Positions 10,557 to 20,116 of a DNA stretch of 64,000 nt are shown one piece after another. The notes below the pieces were generated by a model that was given only the letters and a program-made list of their open reading frames with translations, had not been told where the DNA came from and did no database searches. How positions within the stretch are numbered: position 1 is the stretch's first letter; each line of letters opens with the position of its first letter. The stretch comes from Dermacentor variabilis (lineage: Eukaryota > Arthropoda > Arachnida > Ixodida > Ixodidae): contig NC_134573.1 of the NCBI RefSeq assembly GCF_050947875.1, forward strand, positions 36,209,115 through 36,273,114, written 5' to 3'. A program made the position numbers and the translations under genes.

Positions 10557-11285
10557 TTAAGTAGATGAAACATTCAAATTGAGTGCAGCAGCATTTTCAG
10601 GTAATGGTTCACATCGCATATTTACACGGTTGCAAGAGATGACACTCTTTGTCGTGTCTGGCTGGCAACTGCGCTTGTGCTCCGCTGCTTCTGCTGGCTT
10701 TGTGCGACCTTTCTTGGTAGGACTAGGATGAGATTGCCTCTGCTGACGAAGACTATTCTTTCTGCAAGGGTCCACTGCATTATTTGCTTCCACAGACGAT
10801 TTTCCTTGATTGGGGCTATGGCTGGCAGCCCCTCCTGGATTTGTTGAAGATGGGAAGGTACGACCTATGCGTGGACGCTCGCAAGACACTTGGTGGCTGT
10901 CTTTCTCATATCCAGATGGGCTGAGCACCACTGGTGCTGCAGCAGACTCTTCACCACCCACTCGTTCTAGAAGACTGCTCCAGGCTTCCTTCCCGCCCAG
11001 TCTGCGCTCTTTGGTTTGCCTTGCATATGTTTTTTGTTGGGCTGCCAAGTACTGCCTGACAAAGTCATTCTGCCTGGTCAGTTCAACTTGAAGGTCAAGG
11101 TTGGGCACAAGATCTTCAGCTTTCACAGAATCCTCGTGTAGTTTCTCTATCTTAAGTTGCAGCTTCAGTCGCTCAACGAGTTCCTCCTCGCTCCCACTTT
11201 TCGGTAGTCCTCGTTTCTCAAGTGCAGATCTCAGGTCGACGACGCCTAGCAGATGTAGAGCTTTGCTATCTTGTCCAGCTTTCGG
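10557..11285 (-). pseudogene. SAP-domain fragment resembling the N-terminus of acinus
   Basis: An uninterrupted frame of about 243 codons starts just after the BEL RT breaks off. It begins KALHLLGVVDLRSALEKRG and LPKSGSEEELVERLKLQL, a clear SAP DNA-binding motif (helix-G-helix), followed by QNDFVRQYLAAQQKTYARQ. In animal acinus (ACIN1), the apoptosis and exon-junction factor, the SAP domain is followed by a very similar NxFIKQYLxxQQ segment. The rest is polar and low in complexity, ending ALNLNVSST and a stop at 10557. No intron is evident. It lies within the BEL element, so it may be a captured host cDNA piece or an older pseudogene. It could also be another SAP protein; acinus is my best match from memory. 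Confidence 0.5.
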
Positions 11286-11291
11286 TTTATC

Positions 11292-12037
11292 TTATATCAG
11301 TTGGAAGTGGTGTCGCAGAGTTGCAGCAAGGAGAAAGGGACTGCTGCAGGTGCCAAAAGAAACCCTTGTCATGCGCAGTTCATCAATATTGGAAGGCCTT
11401 TCTTCAAACCAGAAGTACCGAAACGAGTCACGGTATTGTTCAGCCAGAGACACTTGAAGAAACACTTTTTCGATGCCGGTGGAAATTCCACTATTGAAGC
11501 TGCGAAACTTCAGCAGTAAGTCGAGGATGTTGGGGTTCAAATTCGGCCCTGTCGACAAGACGTCGTTGAGTGAAGGTGAGTCAGAAGCACGAGAAGAGGC
11601 GTCGAATACCACCCGTACGTTAGTCGTAGTTCTGTCGCGTCGCAATACCGCTCGGTGTGGCATACTGTACGTGATATCTATACTCGTACTGTCCGTTGTG
11701 ACCTTTTCAGCGAAGTCTATGTTACATTACCTCCTAATGGAAGTGTCATATTCCCTCGAAACTGTGGTTCTCGATGTATCGTTATCTGCAAGGAATCCAG
11801 CCTCTTTAACGCGACATACCGGTTATTTTTAAGCTGAGAAGAATTGTTGCGCCACGGCAGTTCAACTTGATAGCGGCCATTGTTTCTAATAGTTGATTCC
11901 ACGAAGTTCTTTACGACGTGTTCGTCATCTTTCGAAAGTCTGTCTTCGTTAGCCAGTCCCAGATGTTCTACTTGACAGAAAGACTTCAGTCGGTGGGAAA
12001 CGTTGGCTTCCGTTAGGCATATGTTGAAGTTCCTCAC
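11292..12037 (-). pseudogene. BEL/Pao reverse transcriptase relic, truncated
   Basis: From 12037 the minus strand gives the polymerase leader (HLGLANEDRLSKDDEHVV, then YQVELPWRN). After a frameshift near 11700 comes the RT: RVVFDASSRASDSPSLNDVL, GPNLNPNILDLLLKFR, then ISTGIEKVFLQVSLAE. In live Pao RTs this last block is GDIEKAFLQ, so the first catalytic Asp has become Gly. The reading stops at 11292 after FLLAATLRHHF, before the YVDD motif. From there the sequence changes abruptly to the acinus-like fragment. Confidence 0.8.
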
Positions 12038-12163
12038 GGTTTCTGCTTGTGGAACTTAGGTGGACTTCTGGTACTTCTAGGAAGTATCCAACCTATGATA
12101 GTTTCGATGGCGGTGTAAGTTCTTACTTTTTAACTTTGCAAGTACATTTGTCTCTGTCAGCGC

Positions 12164-12391
12164 CTACAAGTCATTGCATAGTTTGGGAACTTCTATAGCC
12201 TCTACTTCAAGTGAGCTTGAGTCGTACTGGCTATGCAGCATGACTTGTATTCTTCTATAATATTTCTGCGGTGCTGAAACGTTTCCAAATCCCGAGATGG
12301 GGAGCTGCTCTTCGGCTAACACAATGGCTTTCAGCTTCCTAGACATTTCTGCCGTGATGAAGCTGGGTTGACTGCCACCATCAATCAACAC
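12164..12391 (-). pseudogene. BEL/Pao aspartic protease relic
   Basis: The sequence reads MLIDGGSQPSFITAEMSRKL, matching the DUF1758-type retropepsin core LLDSGSQRSFI. The catalytic triplet, usually D-S-G or D-T-G, is D-G-G here. It ends at a stop at 12164. It lies between the gag zinc knuckles and the polymerase, as expected for BEL elements, but in a separate frame from both. A dead copy is likely. Confidence 0.7.
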
Positions 12392-12599
12392 TCTTACAAA
12401 GCATTTGCTTCCAGTGCCCAGAGCCTAAACTTGGGCGCCCTGCAGTAGAACTGTGTACTTTAGCGAGTCTGTTGACGAGCTGGAAACAGTTGTCTGCGTT
12501 TCTGTATTATTCTGCTTCCATTTTGCGTCATACATCGTGTCCATAACACATCGTGGATCAAACATCGTGGTCACAAATCGTGGTTTGGGTCACATATCA

Positions 12600-13757
12600 T
12601 GGTCGTTCCTTGCATTTCGCACAGCTTAGTCTCCTCCAGCTTCGGCATTCCTTAGCTTTGTGAAATTGTCTAGCGCAGCGGAAACAGCATCCCAATTTGC
12701 GTAGGTTCTCTTTTTTCTCGTCTAACATTAGTTCCGTTGACAGACATCCACCTGGTGATCTTTGTATCCGCATAATACACAACTCTTTGGAGTAAGTTTC
12801 GCGGTTAACATTGATGCAGAACCTTGGAAATGCTCATTAGATTGCCGTTGTGCGGTTGGGGCTTGTTCTCTCTTGTCAGAAGTCATCATTATACCCTGTT
12901 CCCGACTTCTTACTTCAAGGCTCAAGAAGTCTAGAACAGACATTTCATTTAGCCTGTCAATAGCAACGGCTGTATTTGTGGAAGACAAGATATGCTGAGT
13001 ATAACGGAGTTCCATTTCTTGCAGAAGGTATTACACTATAGCAATATTCAGAAGCACTCCATATTCTTTTTCTTCGAAGCCAAGGTTGTGCAGGGATCTC
13101 ACGCGCGTCTGCACTTCTTCATGCAACCTTTGAAGTTCTTCAAAATCTTTGCAAGAACGAAGTTTACGTAGGTTTAGAAGACGGCGCATGTGGTCGTTAA
13201 CAATCAGTGACTTCTGACCGAATCTTTCTTTGAGAAGTTCTATAGCTGTGGTATAGCTCTCGTTATTTGTCGACAGGCCGCTGATGACATCTTCCGCTTT
13301 ACCCCTCAAGTAGCTCCGAAGACATTTCATTTTCTCTACGTCTGTGGTATATCGCTTCTGGTGAGCAGTAGACTCAAATTGATTAAAAAATTCTGGACAT
13401 TTAATGGCGTCACCATGAAACTTCGGCACGTCGCGCTTCGGTAGCTTAACGTGTGTACGTGCTTGCTGAAAGTCATCGTGAGATGCGTGCGTAGTCGCTG
13501 TTTGCTGATCGGATAAAATGCGTTCAGTGCGGAAGTTCGCGACGATGACTGATTCTTGATAGTGTTCGACGCGTAGCCTCATCCTTAAGGTTATCGGTAA
13601 CACGCTCTTCTACTTGGTTATCAAGGTCCGTAAACATAGTTTCTTTTACATTTAATAGGTTAAGATGGTCGGTCACCTCACCATGAGTGATCATGTCGTT
13701 GATAATCCTCGTGACCGCCTCTTGAACGGTAGCACGCTTCCGTCGTAGTCTTTCCAT
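12600..13757 (-). pseudogene. BEL/Pao gag relic
   Basis: Pieces in changing frames form a typical Pao-family gag. From 13757 there is a coiled N-terminal part (RKRATVQEAVTRIIND). From about 13470 comes the DUF1759 core LPKRDVPKFHGDAIKCPEFF, followed by KMKCLRSYLRGKAEDVISG. Then come two zinc knuckles, CVLCGYKDHQVDVC and CCFRCARQFHKAKEC, at about 12790-12740 and 12690-12640. At least three frameshifts or stops separate the pieces. In a live element it would build the particle that packages the RNA. Family assignment is secure; function is lost. Confidence 0.75.
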
Positions 13758-13897
13758 GTCGTCACGTCGGGAATTGGAGGTTTTCTAGTCGCAGCGTCGT
13801 CGCGTTGATCGCGTTGGTCGGTGCTCCTCTTCAGGTAGCTCGCTTCATCGTCAGAAGTCTTCAACTGTAGATCTGAAATCCTGGTCACGGCACCATT

Positions 13898-14047
13898 TGT
13901 TGAAAACCAGGAAGCCGAGCCGAAGTAGAGAACGTCTTTATTCGACGCTTGTAAAAACAACAACAAAAAATGCAGGCGCGAGCTCGGCTCCTCGCTTGTT
14001 TCTAACTTCGGCTTCTTCACTTCTTTTTCGGAGCATAATATTTAACA
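13898..14047 (-). repeat. 5' LTR of BEL/Pao element and primer-binding site
   Basis: This is the partner of the LTR at 6829-6979 and is upstream in the minus orientation. Two bases after its end (13895-13881) the minus strand reads TGGTGCCGTGACCAG, a good tRNA primer-binding site, since a priming tRNA ends in CCA. LTRs of only 150 bp are short but within the range for old BEL elements. Confidence 0.85.
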
Positions 14048-14099
14048 GACCTGTTACACACAGTGAAGTATAATACACATTTATGTGTACAACACGCAG

Positions 14100-14536
14100 G
14101 AGGCTCGGGCTATCTCCTTGAGCCGTGGCTGCTCAAACATGTGCCAGGCCATCCAGGCACCCACACTGCGGAAGGGCGCCGCAGCCTGGTCCCATGCCTC
14201 GCCATGAGAAATGTTGTGGAGAAGGGCATTAACGACTTGAAGGCATGGTTGCTGTGCCTTCAAGGGCACCGCACTCTCCTGTATCAATCTAACGAAGCAG
14301 CCACAGTTGTGGCAGCCTGCGCAGCTCTGCCCACCATGCTCTGGAAGCAGGGGAGCCGGAGGTGCAGGGATGAGGAGGAGACTGTGGAGAACCAGCCACC
14401 GCAGCAAGGACAAGTGCAACATGGCGTGTCTGTTTCCCAAGGACCGCACACCTACGACAGGCCTGAGCATTCAAACATGATTTATTTGGGAAGGCCCGAT
14501 GCCACTGACCGCTTTGATGGCACCCTGTTATACTAG
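14100..14536 (+). pseudogene. Harbinger (HARBI1-like) transposase, 3' exon piece
   Basis: Beginning right after the acceptor ACACGCAG, the sequence reads GGSGYLLEPWLLKHVPGHPG, the family's GDSGYPLxPWLLTP block, then RNVVEKGINDLKAWLLCLQ, the RxxVE...G.LK helix around the third acidic residue, and AATVVAACAALP. It joins to 6687-6818 in phase 1 (ATT-G|GA). In most family members the glycine is followed by Asp (GDSGY); here it is Gly, so a catalytic acidic residue seems lost. The tail after about 14410 is not recognisable. Together with the frameshift in the first piece it is a relic. Confidence 0.72.
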
Positions 14537-15109
14537 GGATGAACGGATATCCTGGATCCGGTACGGCCTTCCTCCAACGTCGCAATGCAGGGAAACTCAT
14601 GGTTTCATTGCTTTATGTGATGGCAAAGTAGTAATAACAAACTTGTTGCCTACAGGTGGGCTGCAACCCTTTTCTGCATGGTCAGATGCGACCACTGGAA
14701 AACCTCCGCCGGAACAAGACATGATGCGTCTGCAAACCAAACAGGGTAAGGCGTTCTGGCTAAATTCCCACGCTTCCAAATGAATATACCTGAACCATAT
14801 GAATGTGCTGTACCTGCCGCACAAACGAAATGCCAGTGAAGAACAGTTTTTATGACGGCTTCGGTGAAAGAATTTTTGATTGTGGAATAAAAGTCAAATC
14901 TAGGACAACATGTAGAGCTGACTTGGAGCATTGTCGGGATCATGAAAATGCCCACTTTTCTAAATTTCAATGGCTAACACGTCACTTCACCGATGCGTTT
15001 CCGTGGTTGCGGCATACACCTTCCGCTAGGGCGCTCCTTCACTCACTGAAATGTCACCGATATTTTAAGGCTCATGCGGTTCGTGTCGCGCCAGACTGAC
15101 AGATAAACA
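14537..15109. other. Flank of Harbinger relic, unassigned
   Basis: A few open stretches on both strands, for example FSKFQWLTRHFTDAFPW at about 14950-15010 on the plus strand, may be worn transposon coding sequence, but no family could be named. Confidence 0.3.
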
Positions 15110-15460
15110 GGGAACCTGTTCATAGACTTGATAACAAGCATTGGGGTGCTATATGGGTCTCATAAGGGTTGGTAATGGTTCGACGTGGACGGATATATGG
15201 CTAAAGAGCGATAAGTGTTTATAATTATCGGAGCAATTCTGATAGATTGATGAGGACCGATATGGATTCATAAGGATCGAATCGATTGCAATAAGGCTGA
15301 TAACGACCGATTAGAGTTGAAAAGGGTTCGATGGAGCCCAATAAAGTTGATAACAAGCGATAAAGGCCGCCCCTAGTTGGTAAGGTTGATATCGACCGAT
15401 AAGAGTTGATAAGTGCTCATACTGGTCGAATCTAGTTTGATAAGATTTATAATGACACAG
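15110..15460 (+). repeat. Degenerate tandem repeat of the GATAA/ACCGATAAG type
   Basis: Words such as GTTGATAA, CGACCGATAAG, AGTTGATAAG, GGTTGATATCGACC and AAGGATCGA recur many times with spacing of roughly 18-40 bases. No exact unit can be given because the copies have diverged. It looks like an eroded minisatellite in the intron before the last VWA exon. Confidence 0.5.
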
Positions 15461-16668
15461 GGCTCCTTGGAGATGAGCAAGTGGCACTACCTGTATGCAT
15501 ATTCACACAACTCCAGGGAAGTTACTGCGTAACTTTTTTATACTAAATTTTTAATTTCCCTGTTTCTAGACTGCACTATATCTGGGAAAGGCCCACATTT
15601 CACACTGAATAAACCGCAATTTTCGACTCCGGTTAGAAGCATGCGTAATGAAGAAAGAGTGCACCTGAATTTAACTTTGCTTTCTTGCGCTAAATGTGCA
15701 ACATTACGGCCGCGTACATAGTTACAAGCTAAGTTCGCGCATTTTCTTTTGTTCCCCGTACCGTGATCCTGCGTGCACTCAAAGGCCTCCGATCGTCTAA
15801 TTTGAGCAGACCAATGTGGCCCATGCACCAAATCACACAGCTTTAAAGTTGGCGCGAAGTCCCTAAAGAACTCCTTGTCTTCACAAAACCGTGAGTAAAC
15901 GACTGTGTGACCATGCTGTGTAGTTTGCTAATAGCATCGTATCAATCTTCCTGAGAAGCTCACCACAAAATCTCTCTTTTTAACACCTACAGCATCCGCA
16001 TAAACACGGAAACCGAGGACATTACGTCACAATAAACTGTTTTACAATTAATGTCACGCAAACAAAGGCGACACTGCAGTTTTGAGGATGGGTCAGTGTG
16101 GCCAGTGCTGCAGCGTCGTCCTCGCTGGCGTGATTGTGGTGTGGTACAACTTGTAAAATATAAAAAAAAATACAGCAGTGCATTTGTTACATATATTATT
16201 TCGGTGGCGACTTACGTCCGCCTTGCTGCTGCGGGGTTTACGAGTAGAGTGAAATGACTATTCATTATCGTTTAGCGCAGTACGCATTTCACTGTGACAA
16301 CTGTTAAACCTGCAGTTTCATAATTTATATAATTACTTTTGCTCTAGATATGTACTACTATAGGAAGGCGGATCACCGCTACCTTCTGCTGAATGCATTC
16401 CTGCCGGTGAATGAAAGCCACCGGAAATGGCGTTCTCTATGAATACTTTATATACGGTGATATTGCAGTGCCCTCAAGGCACTTGAGTCACCACACAAGG
16501 ATCCTGCCACCCTACTAGCTGCCGAAGTGGCGCCATTGGTGTTATCCAATAGCAGCTGCTGGGTAAACGATCACAGAGAACATTAAGACTACGTGATCTA
16601 GCTGTTCAGTTAAAGCAGGCATTTCAACACACTTGCTGTAAAGCGAAGGCAATTCTGCAAACCCTTAC
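15461..16668. other. Intron sequence upstream of the protease exon, unassigned
   Basis: A minus-strand frame of 97 codons at 15831-15538 is cysteine-rich (CANLACNYVRG, KFRCTLSSLRM) but matches no domain I know and has no splice context; it may be a worn repeat. A small run of A and AT-rich stretches near 16150-16200 is also present. Nothing else is supported. Confidence 0.3.
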
Positions 16669-16881
16669 CAACGGTGCCATTTGTGAGCTTCTCGGCAAGC
16701 CACTTGAGTGCGTCGAAATCACGCAGAATAAACAGGTGTTCGTCGATGGGCTCGGAGGCGAGTTTCTCCAACGCGTCCTTCTGCAATCTTCCCGTGATTC
16801 CGATGCAATATATTTCTGCTCGGTATTTCCTCTTCAAGAGCTCAGCTTCCTTGGAAGCGCTGCCACCAATGTTTGCCTTTC
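16669..16881 (-). CDS. Complement factor B/C2-like gene, last VWA exon
   Basis: The exon has 213 bases, with acceptor CCAACACACAG and donor GTTG|GTAAGG, phase 1 on both sides. It encodes KANIGGSASKEAELLK, the strand AEIYCIGITG, the helix DALEKLASEP, and the terminal VWA segment HLFILRDFDALKWLAEKL. This is the usual end of a VWA domain. NGT near the end is a possible glycosylation site. The split codon at its 3' end joins to the protease exon at 5671-5517 as V-D-YGECG. The intron that follows is about 11 kb and contains a whole nested stack of Harbinger, BEL and LINE elements. I am confident of the domain; identity as C2/Bf depends on the protease exon that follows. Confidence 0.86.
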
Positions 16882-18956
16882 CTGTGTGTTGGCAAAACGG
16901 AAATGACTGCTATTACTTCATTTGCATCTATCCATATAGAATAATACCCTTGAACCATGCTTTTCAACGCACATAACGTATCACTTCGAAATGGCAGCAA
17001 AAGAACAATAGACACAATGTCCCCTGTAGCGAAGTAGTTCTCATGTTCACGTGATATGGCTCTCATTCGCGCGCCTCTAAGCTTTCCTGCATACTGCACG
17101 CTATAACGGGAACGCTCTGCACGTGCGTCAATCCTTCCAGCTGCATTGTTGCGAAGTGATAGAAAATGATGCGGATAATGCTGCATTCTTATTAATCAGT
17201 GGAAAACGCAAGCTGCGTGGCGTGGGTGTCACGAGCATCGGCTTTGAAACAGGACAGTATATTTATAGCCGCAGAGTTCTTTATGTTTACATTTTTGATG
17301 AATATTATCGACGCTTTGAGCGCGTGTTGGCTGGAACAATTCAGTGAAGTAGATGAAAGCGCACTGCCCTAAAAATCTACGTCCTTTTATTGTCCGTCTT
17401 GTACTCTTCTGCACCAAAGATGGGATTATTACTCGGGATGTATACTCCCACGTGCTAACAAAATATGCTGTACAGTTCTTGCTCTTCTTCCACACACTAC
17501 GCATAGAAAGTCATCATCTGCAGATTTTCTCCAACAAAAATCTTGTCTCAGACATCCGGCTGTGCACTAGTACTGTGGTGAACTGCCCTTTTAGTTATTC
17601 GAAAAGGTTTCGCGTTTGACTTCCTTCTTTGCTGTTTTGTGTAATCTCGTCGCTGGCTTATCGAATGCGCATAATCGGCATGCTGCTTCTGTTTTTCTAC
17701 CCGTATGGCGTACTTTTTTCGTAACTGTCCAAGCCGTTACCGCACTGTTTACCAGTTAGTTCTTATATTCTTTTTCTCTATGGCAAATCGGCAGTATTTC
17801 TTTACAGACACTTGGGACTTGGGCACCTATTTGTTTTCGTCATGAGCCTGAGTCGTTTTTCGGCCAAAATTTAGCTAGGGATCTCATGTCTCGAAGGACG
17901 TCGAGCCCGTGCCTCCATTTACTGGATTAAATGTAGCTTTTGCAGGCACATTTAAAGCTAGCCTTGGAAACACCCCTGGTGCGTTCCAGTTTTAGAAGGA
18001 AACGTCTGGTTTTATATATGACACCGAGTTTGATTATGCAAGGAATGTGGGGCTTGTTCTATACGATACACACGACCTCATTGTTTCCTATCACCATAGC
18101 CATCTGTGCTCAAATATTTGCTCGGTTTATGCCGCTTTTCAATTTCAGCACATTTTCCTTTATTCATGGTATATCAAAATACCGCAAATAATCATTCTTT
18201 CGAGACAAGATAGGCTACAGTAGCAAGCAATGAAGTAAATGACAGAACAATTATGTTCATGAGAACAATCAAGGATATCTATGCAAACATTTTAAGCAGC
18301 AAATATTGTTGTATGGGAAAGAAGCATTGTTTACTTTATCCGGCAAAAGTTCTCAACGCGACAACAGTGGCAGGAAATGTGTCCTAATCTTCAAGCGTCA
18401 TCGCAAGGAAACTAATTCAAAGCTCTTTGTATTCGCTAACATCGGGTTAAGGAAGTGTTTACGGTTCCGACGAGCCCTTATAGTCGTGACGGAGTGCACA
18501 CGTATAGAGGGGTGGAATTGTATTTCTCTTGACAAGCAGTTGTACAGAACCGCCAGATAAAAAGCATTTCCTTGCGTTTTTAATTCTACTTTACTTCTAT
18601 TTTAATTCTTCATTTGCTTTCATCAGAAAAGATGGCGAATTGTCATTTCGGTATTTTGCCACTTTCTAGATGCTGTCGCTGTCTTGCAGTTACCACAATT
18701 AACGTCCTTGCTAATGTAATGTAAGGCTCGTTTTTCACGTCATTCCTTCGTGCAGCCTGAAGCCAGGAAAGAACACGCAAGGTCGGGGCGGTCCGTTGAC
18801 ACAGCCCCCTACCCCGAAAACACTTTCGTTGCATTTCCGCAAAATTATACACATATCATCCAAATATATTCTTCTTGAGGGATTCAGTTTCTACAAAAAT
18901 TTGTCTAACGTCTTTTTGTTTTTCGTTTTTTGAACGCCCATACTCGTACTAACACT
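16882..18956. other. Intron between VWA exons, nothing recognised
   Basis: Only short random frames. No repeat boundary found. Confidence 0.35.
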
Positions 18957-19062
18957 AAAATTCAAACAGCGCTAAACGAACGGGACCAGAATGAGGAGGA
19001 GACAAACACAGCGCTGTCTCCTCCTCATTCTGGTCCCGTTCGTTTAGCGCTGTTTGAATTTT
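18957..19062. repeat. Hairpin element with perfect 47-bp arms
   Basis: The left arm 18957-19003 and right arm 19016-19062 are exact inverse copies of 47 bases, with a 12-base loop AAACACAGCGCT. The arms contain CAGCGCTAAACGAACGGG and GAATGAGGAGGAGAC. Perfect pairing means either recent origin or ongoing gene conversion between the arms. It lies in the intron between the two last VWA exons. Similar GCGCTAA words occur in other hairpins of this window. Confidence 0.85.
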
Positions 19063-20002
19063 ATTGTTACCATGCAACACCAACTCGCCCAATCCGCTGC
19101 CCTTCTGTCGCACTAACAGCTTCGCTGTAAAACTTGAATTCAACACAATACGCCGCAGCGTGCCTACACCGCGATCACATCGCTTCCACCACGGTGTCAG
19201 CCAAACGGCACAAGAAGGCAGGAGTTAGAATTGAAATAACAAAAAGTGCACGTAATACCAAAAAAATATATGAAGATGTGAGGCGAGAGGTTATTATACG
19301 GTTCCAAGCTCATGGAAGCACTTTCAACGTAAATGTTCAAGCGTATGTAGGTTACACAACTTTGACATACATTAAGATGGTTAATATAATTCTAGTGGAA
19401 ATTATGATTCGATAAGGGAGACCATAAAAGTAAGGAGTACCGTTCTGTGATACATAGAAGTAGGGACAAATTTGGAGAAGCTTTAGCCCGGACAATTTTT
19501 GTTCTGTCTTTACCAAAGTGAGCTGTGTGTGTCGAGACTTGAAGGGTTTGGATAGTTTCGGCTCCAGCGTAAGCAATGTTAGTATCATAAAGAGTGTCGA
19601 AAAATTACAACACTGTAAATTTTCCGCGCATGACGAGAGCACGAAGACTGATTGCTTTCTTTAGGGTGGACATAATTTCATATTGCGGGGAACGTAAAAA
19701 GGCGAAAATATTTGCAGTATGATTCAATCTGCGAAAGTCAGTATTACCATTCGTATTCGGTACACAAATTACGTCATTCGAGCACCCGTATAGTGTAAAT
19801 GAGAGTAGCGGAAATTGCTTTCTAGCCTTTTAGGAGTAAATTGTTACAGATTTCACTGCACTGGCTCAGGGTGACGTTAAGAAGTACAAGTTCAGAGTTG
19901 ATAAACATGGTTCTATGCAGCACAGCAGTGATCCGAATTAGCATTTGGGTAGCTTTAGCGTCTCATTAATTTATTGCAGCGTGCCGACCGAAGCACACTT
20001 AC
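19063..20002. other. Intron just downstream of the third VWA exon
   Basis: No coding or repeat feature that can be supported. Confidence 0.35.
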
Positions 20003-20116
20003 CATCAGTGATGAGAAATGCGGCAATTCGTCGTGACTCCTCACTGCCCTGACTCTTCACTGTATCCAGATTTATCTGCATCTTCACTAGTGCAGCGTTG
20101 ATTGAAGTGCCACCAG
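20003..20116 (-). CDS. Complement factor B/C2-like gene, third VWA exon
   Basis: The exon has 114 bases. The acceptor is ATTTTGCAG and the donor GATG|GTAAGT; it is phase 1 on both sides. It encodes GGTSINAALVKM, containing the MIDAS threonine, then a helix, and ends in RRIAAFLITDG, containing the MIDAS aspartate just before the splice site. Joined to the exon at 31528 it reads INYA-A-GGTSIN. Joined to the exon at 16881 it reads ITDG-KANIGG, a very characteristic C2/Bf and VWA stretch. With the DxSxS in the first exon all metal-coordinating positions are present, so the domain should be functional. A separate open stretch at 20742-20871 ends at a good donor of the right phase, but it would interrupt the VWA fold and was left out. 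Confidence 0.88.

Larger units (their letters stand above)
6829..14047 (-). mobile_element. BEL/Pao LTR retrotransposon, rearranged
   Basis: The span runs from LTR to LTR. In minus order it holds: LTR, primer-binding site, gag (13757-12600), aspartic protease (12391-12164), polymerase start and RT (12037-11292), an acinus-like host fragment (11285-10557), an I-clade LINE (10530-6985), and the other LTR. The RNase H and integrase that should follow RT are absent. The element sits in a short intron of a Harbinger transposase, and the two halves of that transposase join exactly across it. The order of events seems to be Harbinger first, then BEL, then LINE. Whether the host-like fragment came with the BEL or was added later is open. 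Confidence 0.8.

Noticed and set aside
15538..15831. 97-codon Cys-containing minus-strand frame, considered as a sushi or other exon of the complement-like gene.
   Set aside because: Sushi spacing (four Cys with a W) is absent, and the position is between the VWA and protease exons, where no extra domain is needed.
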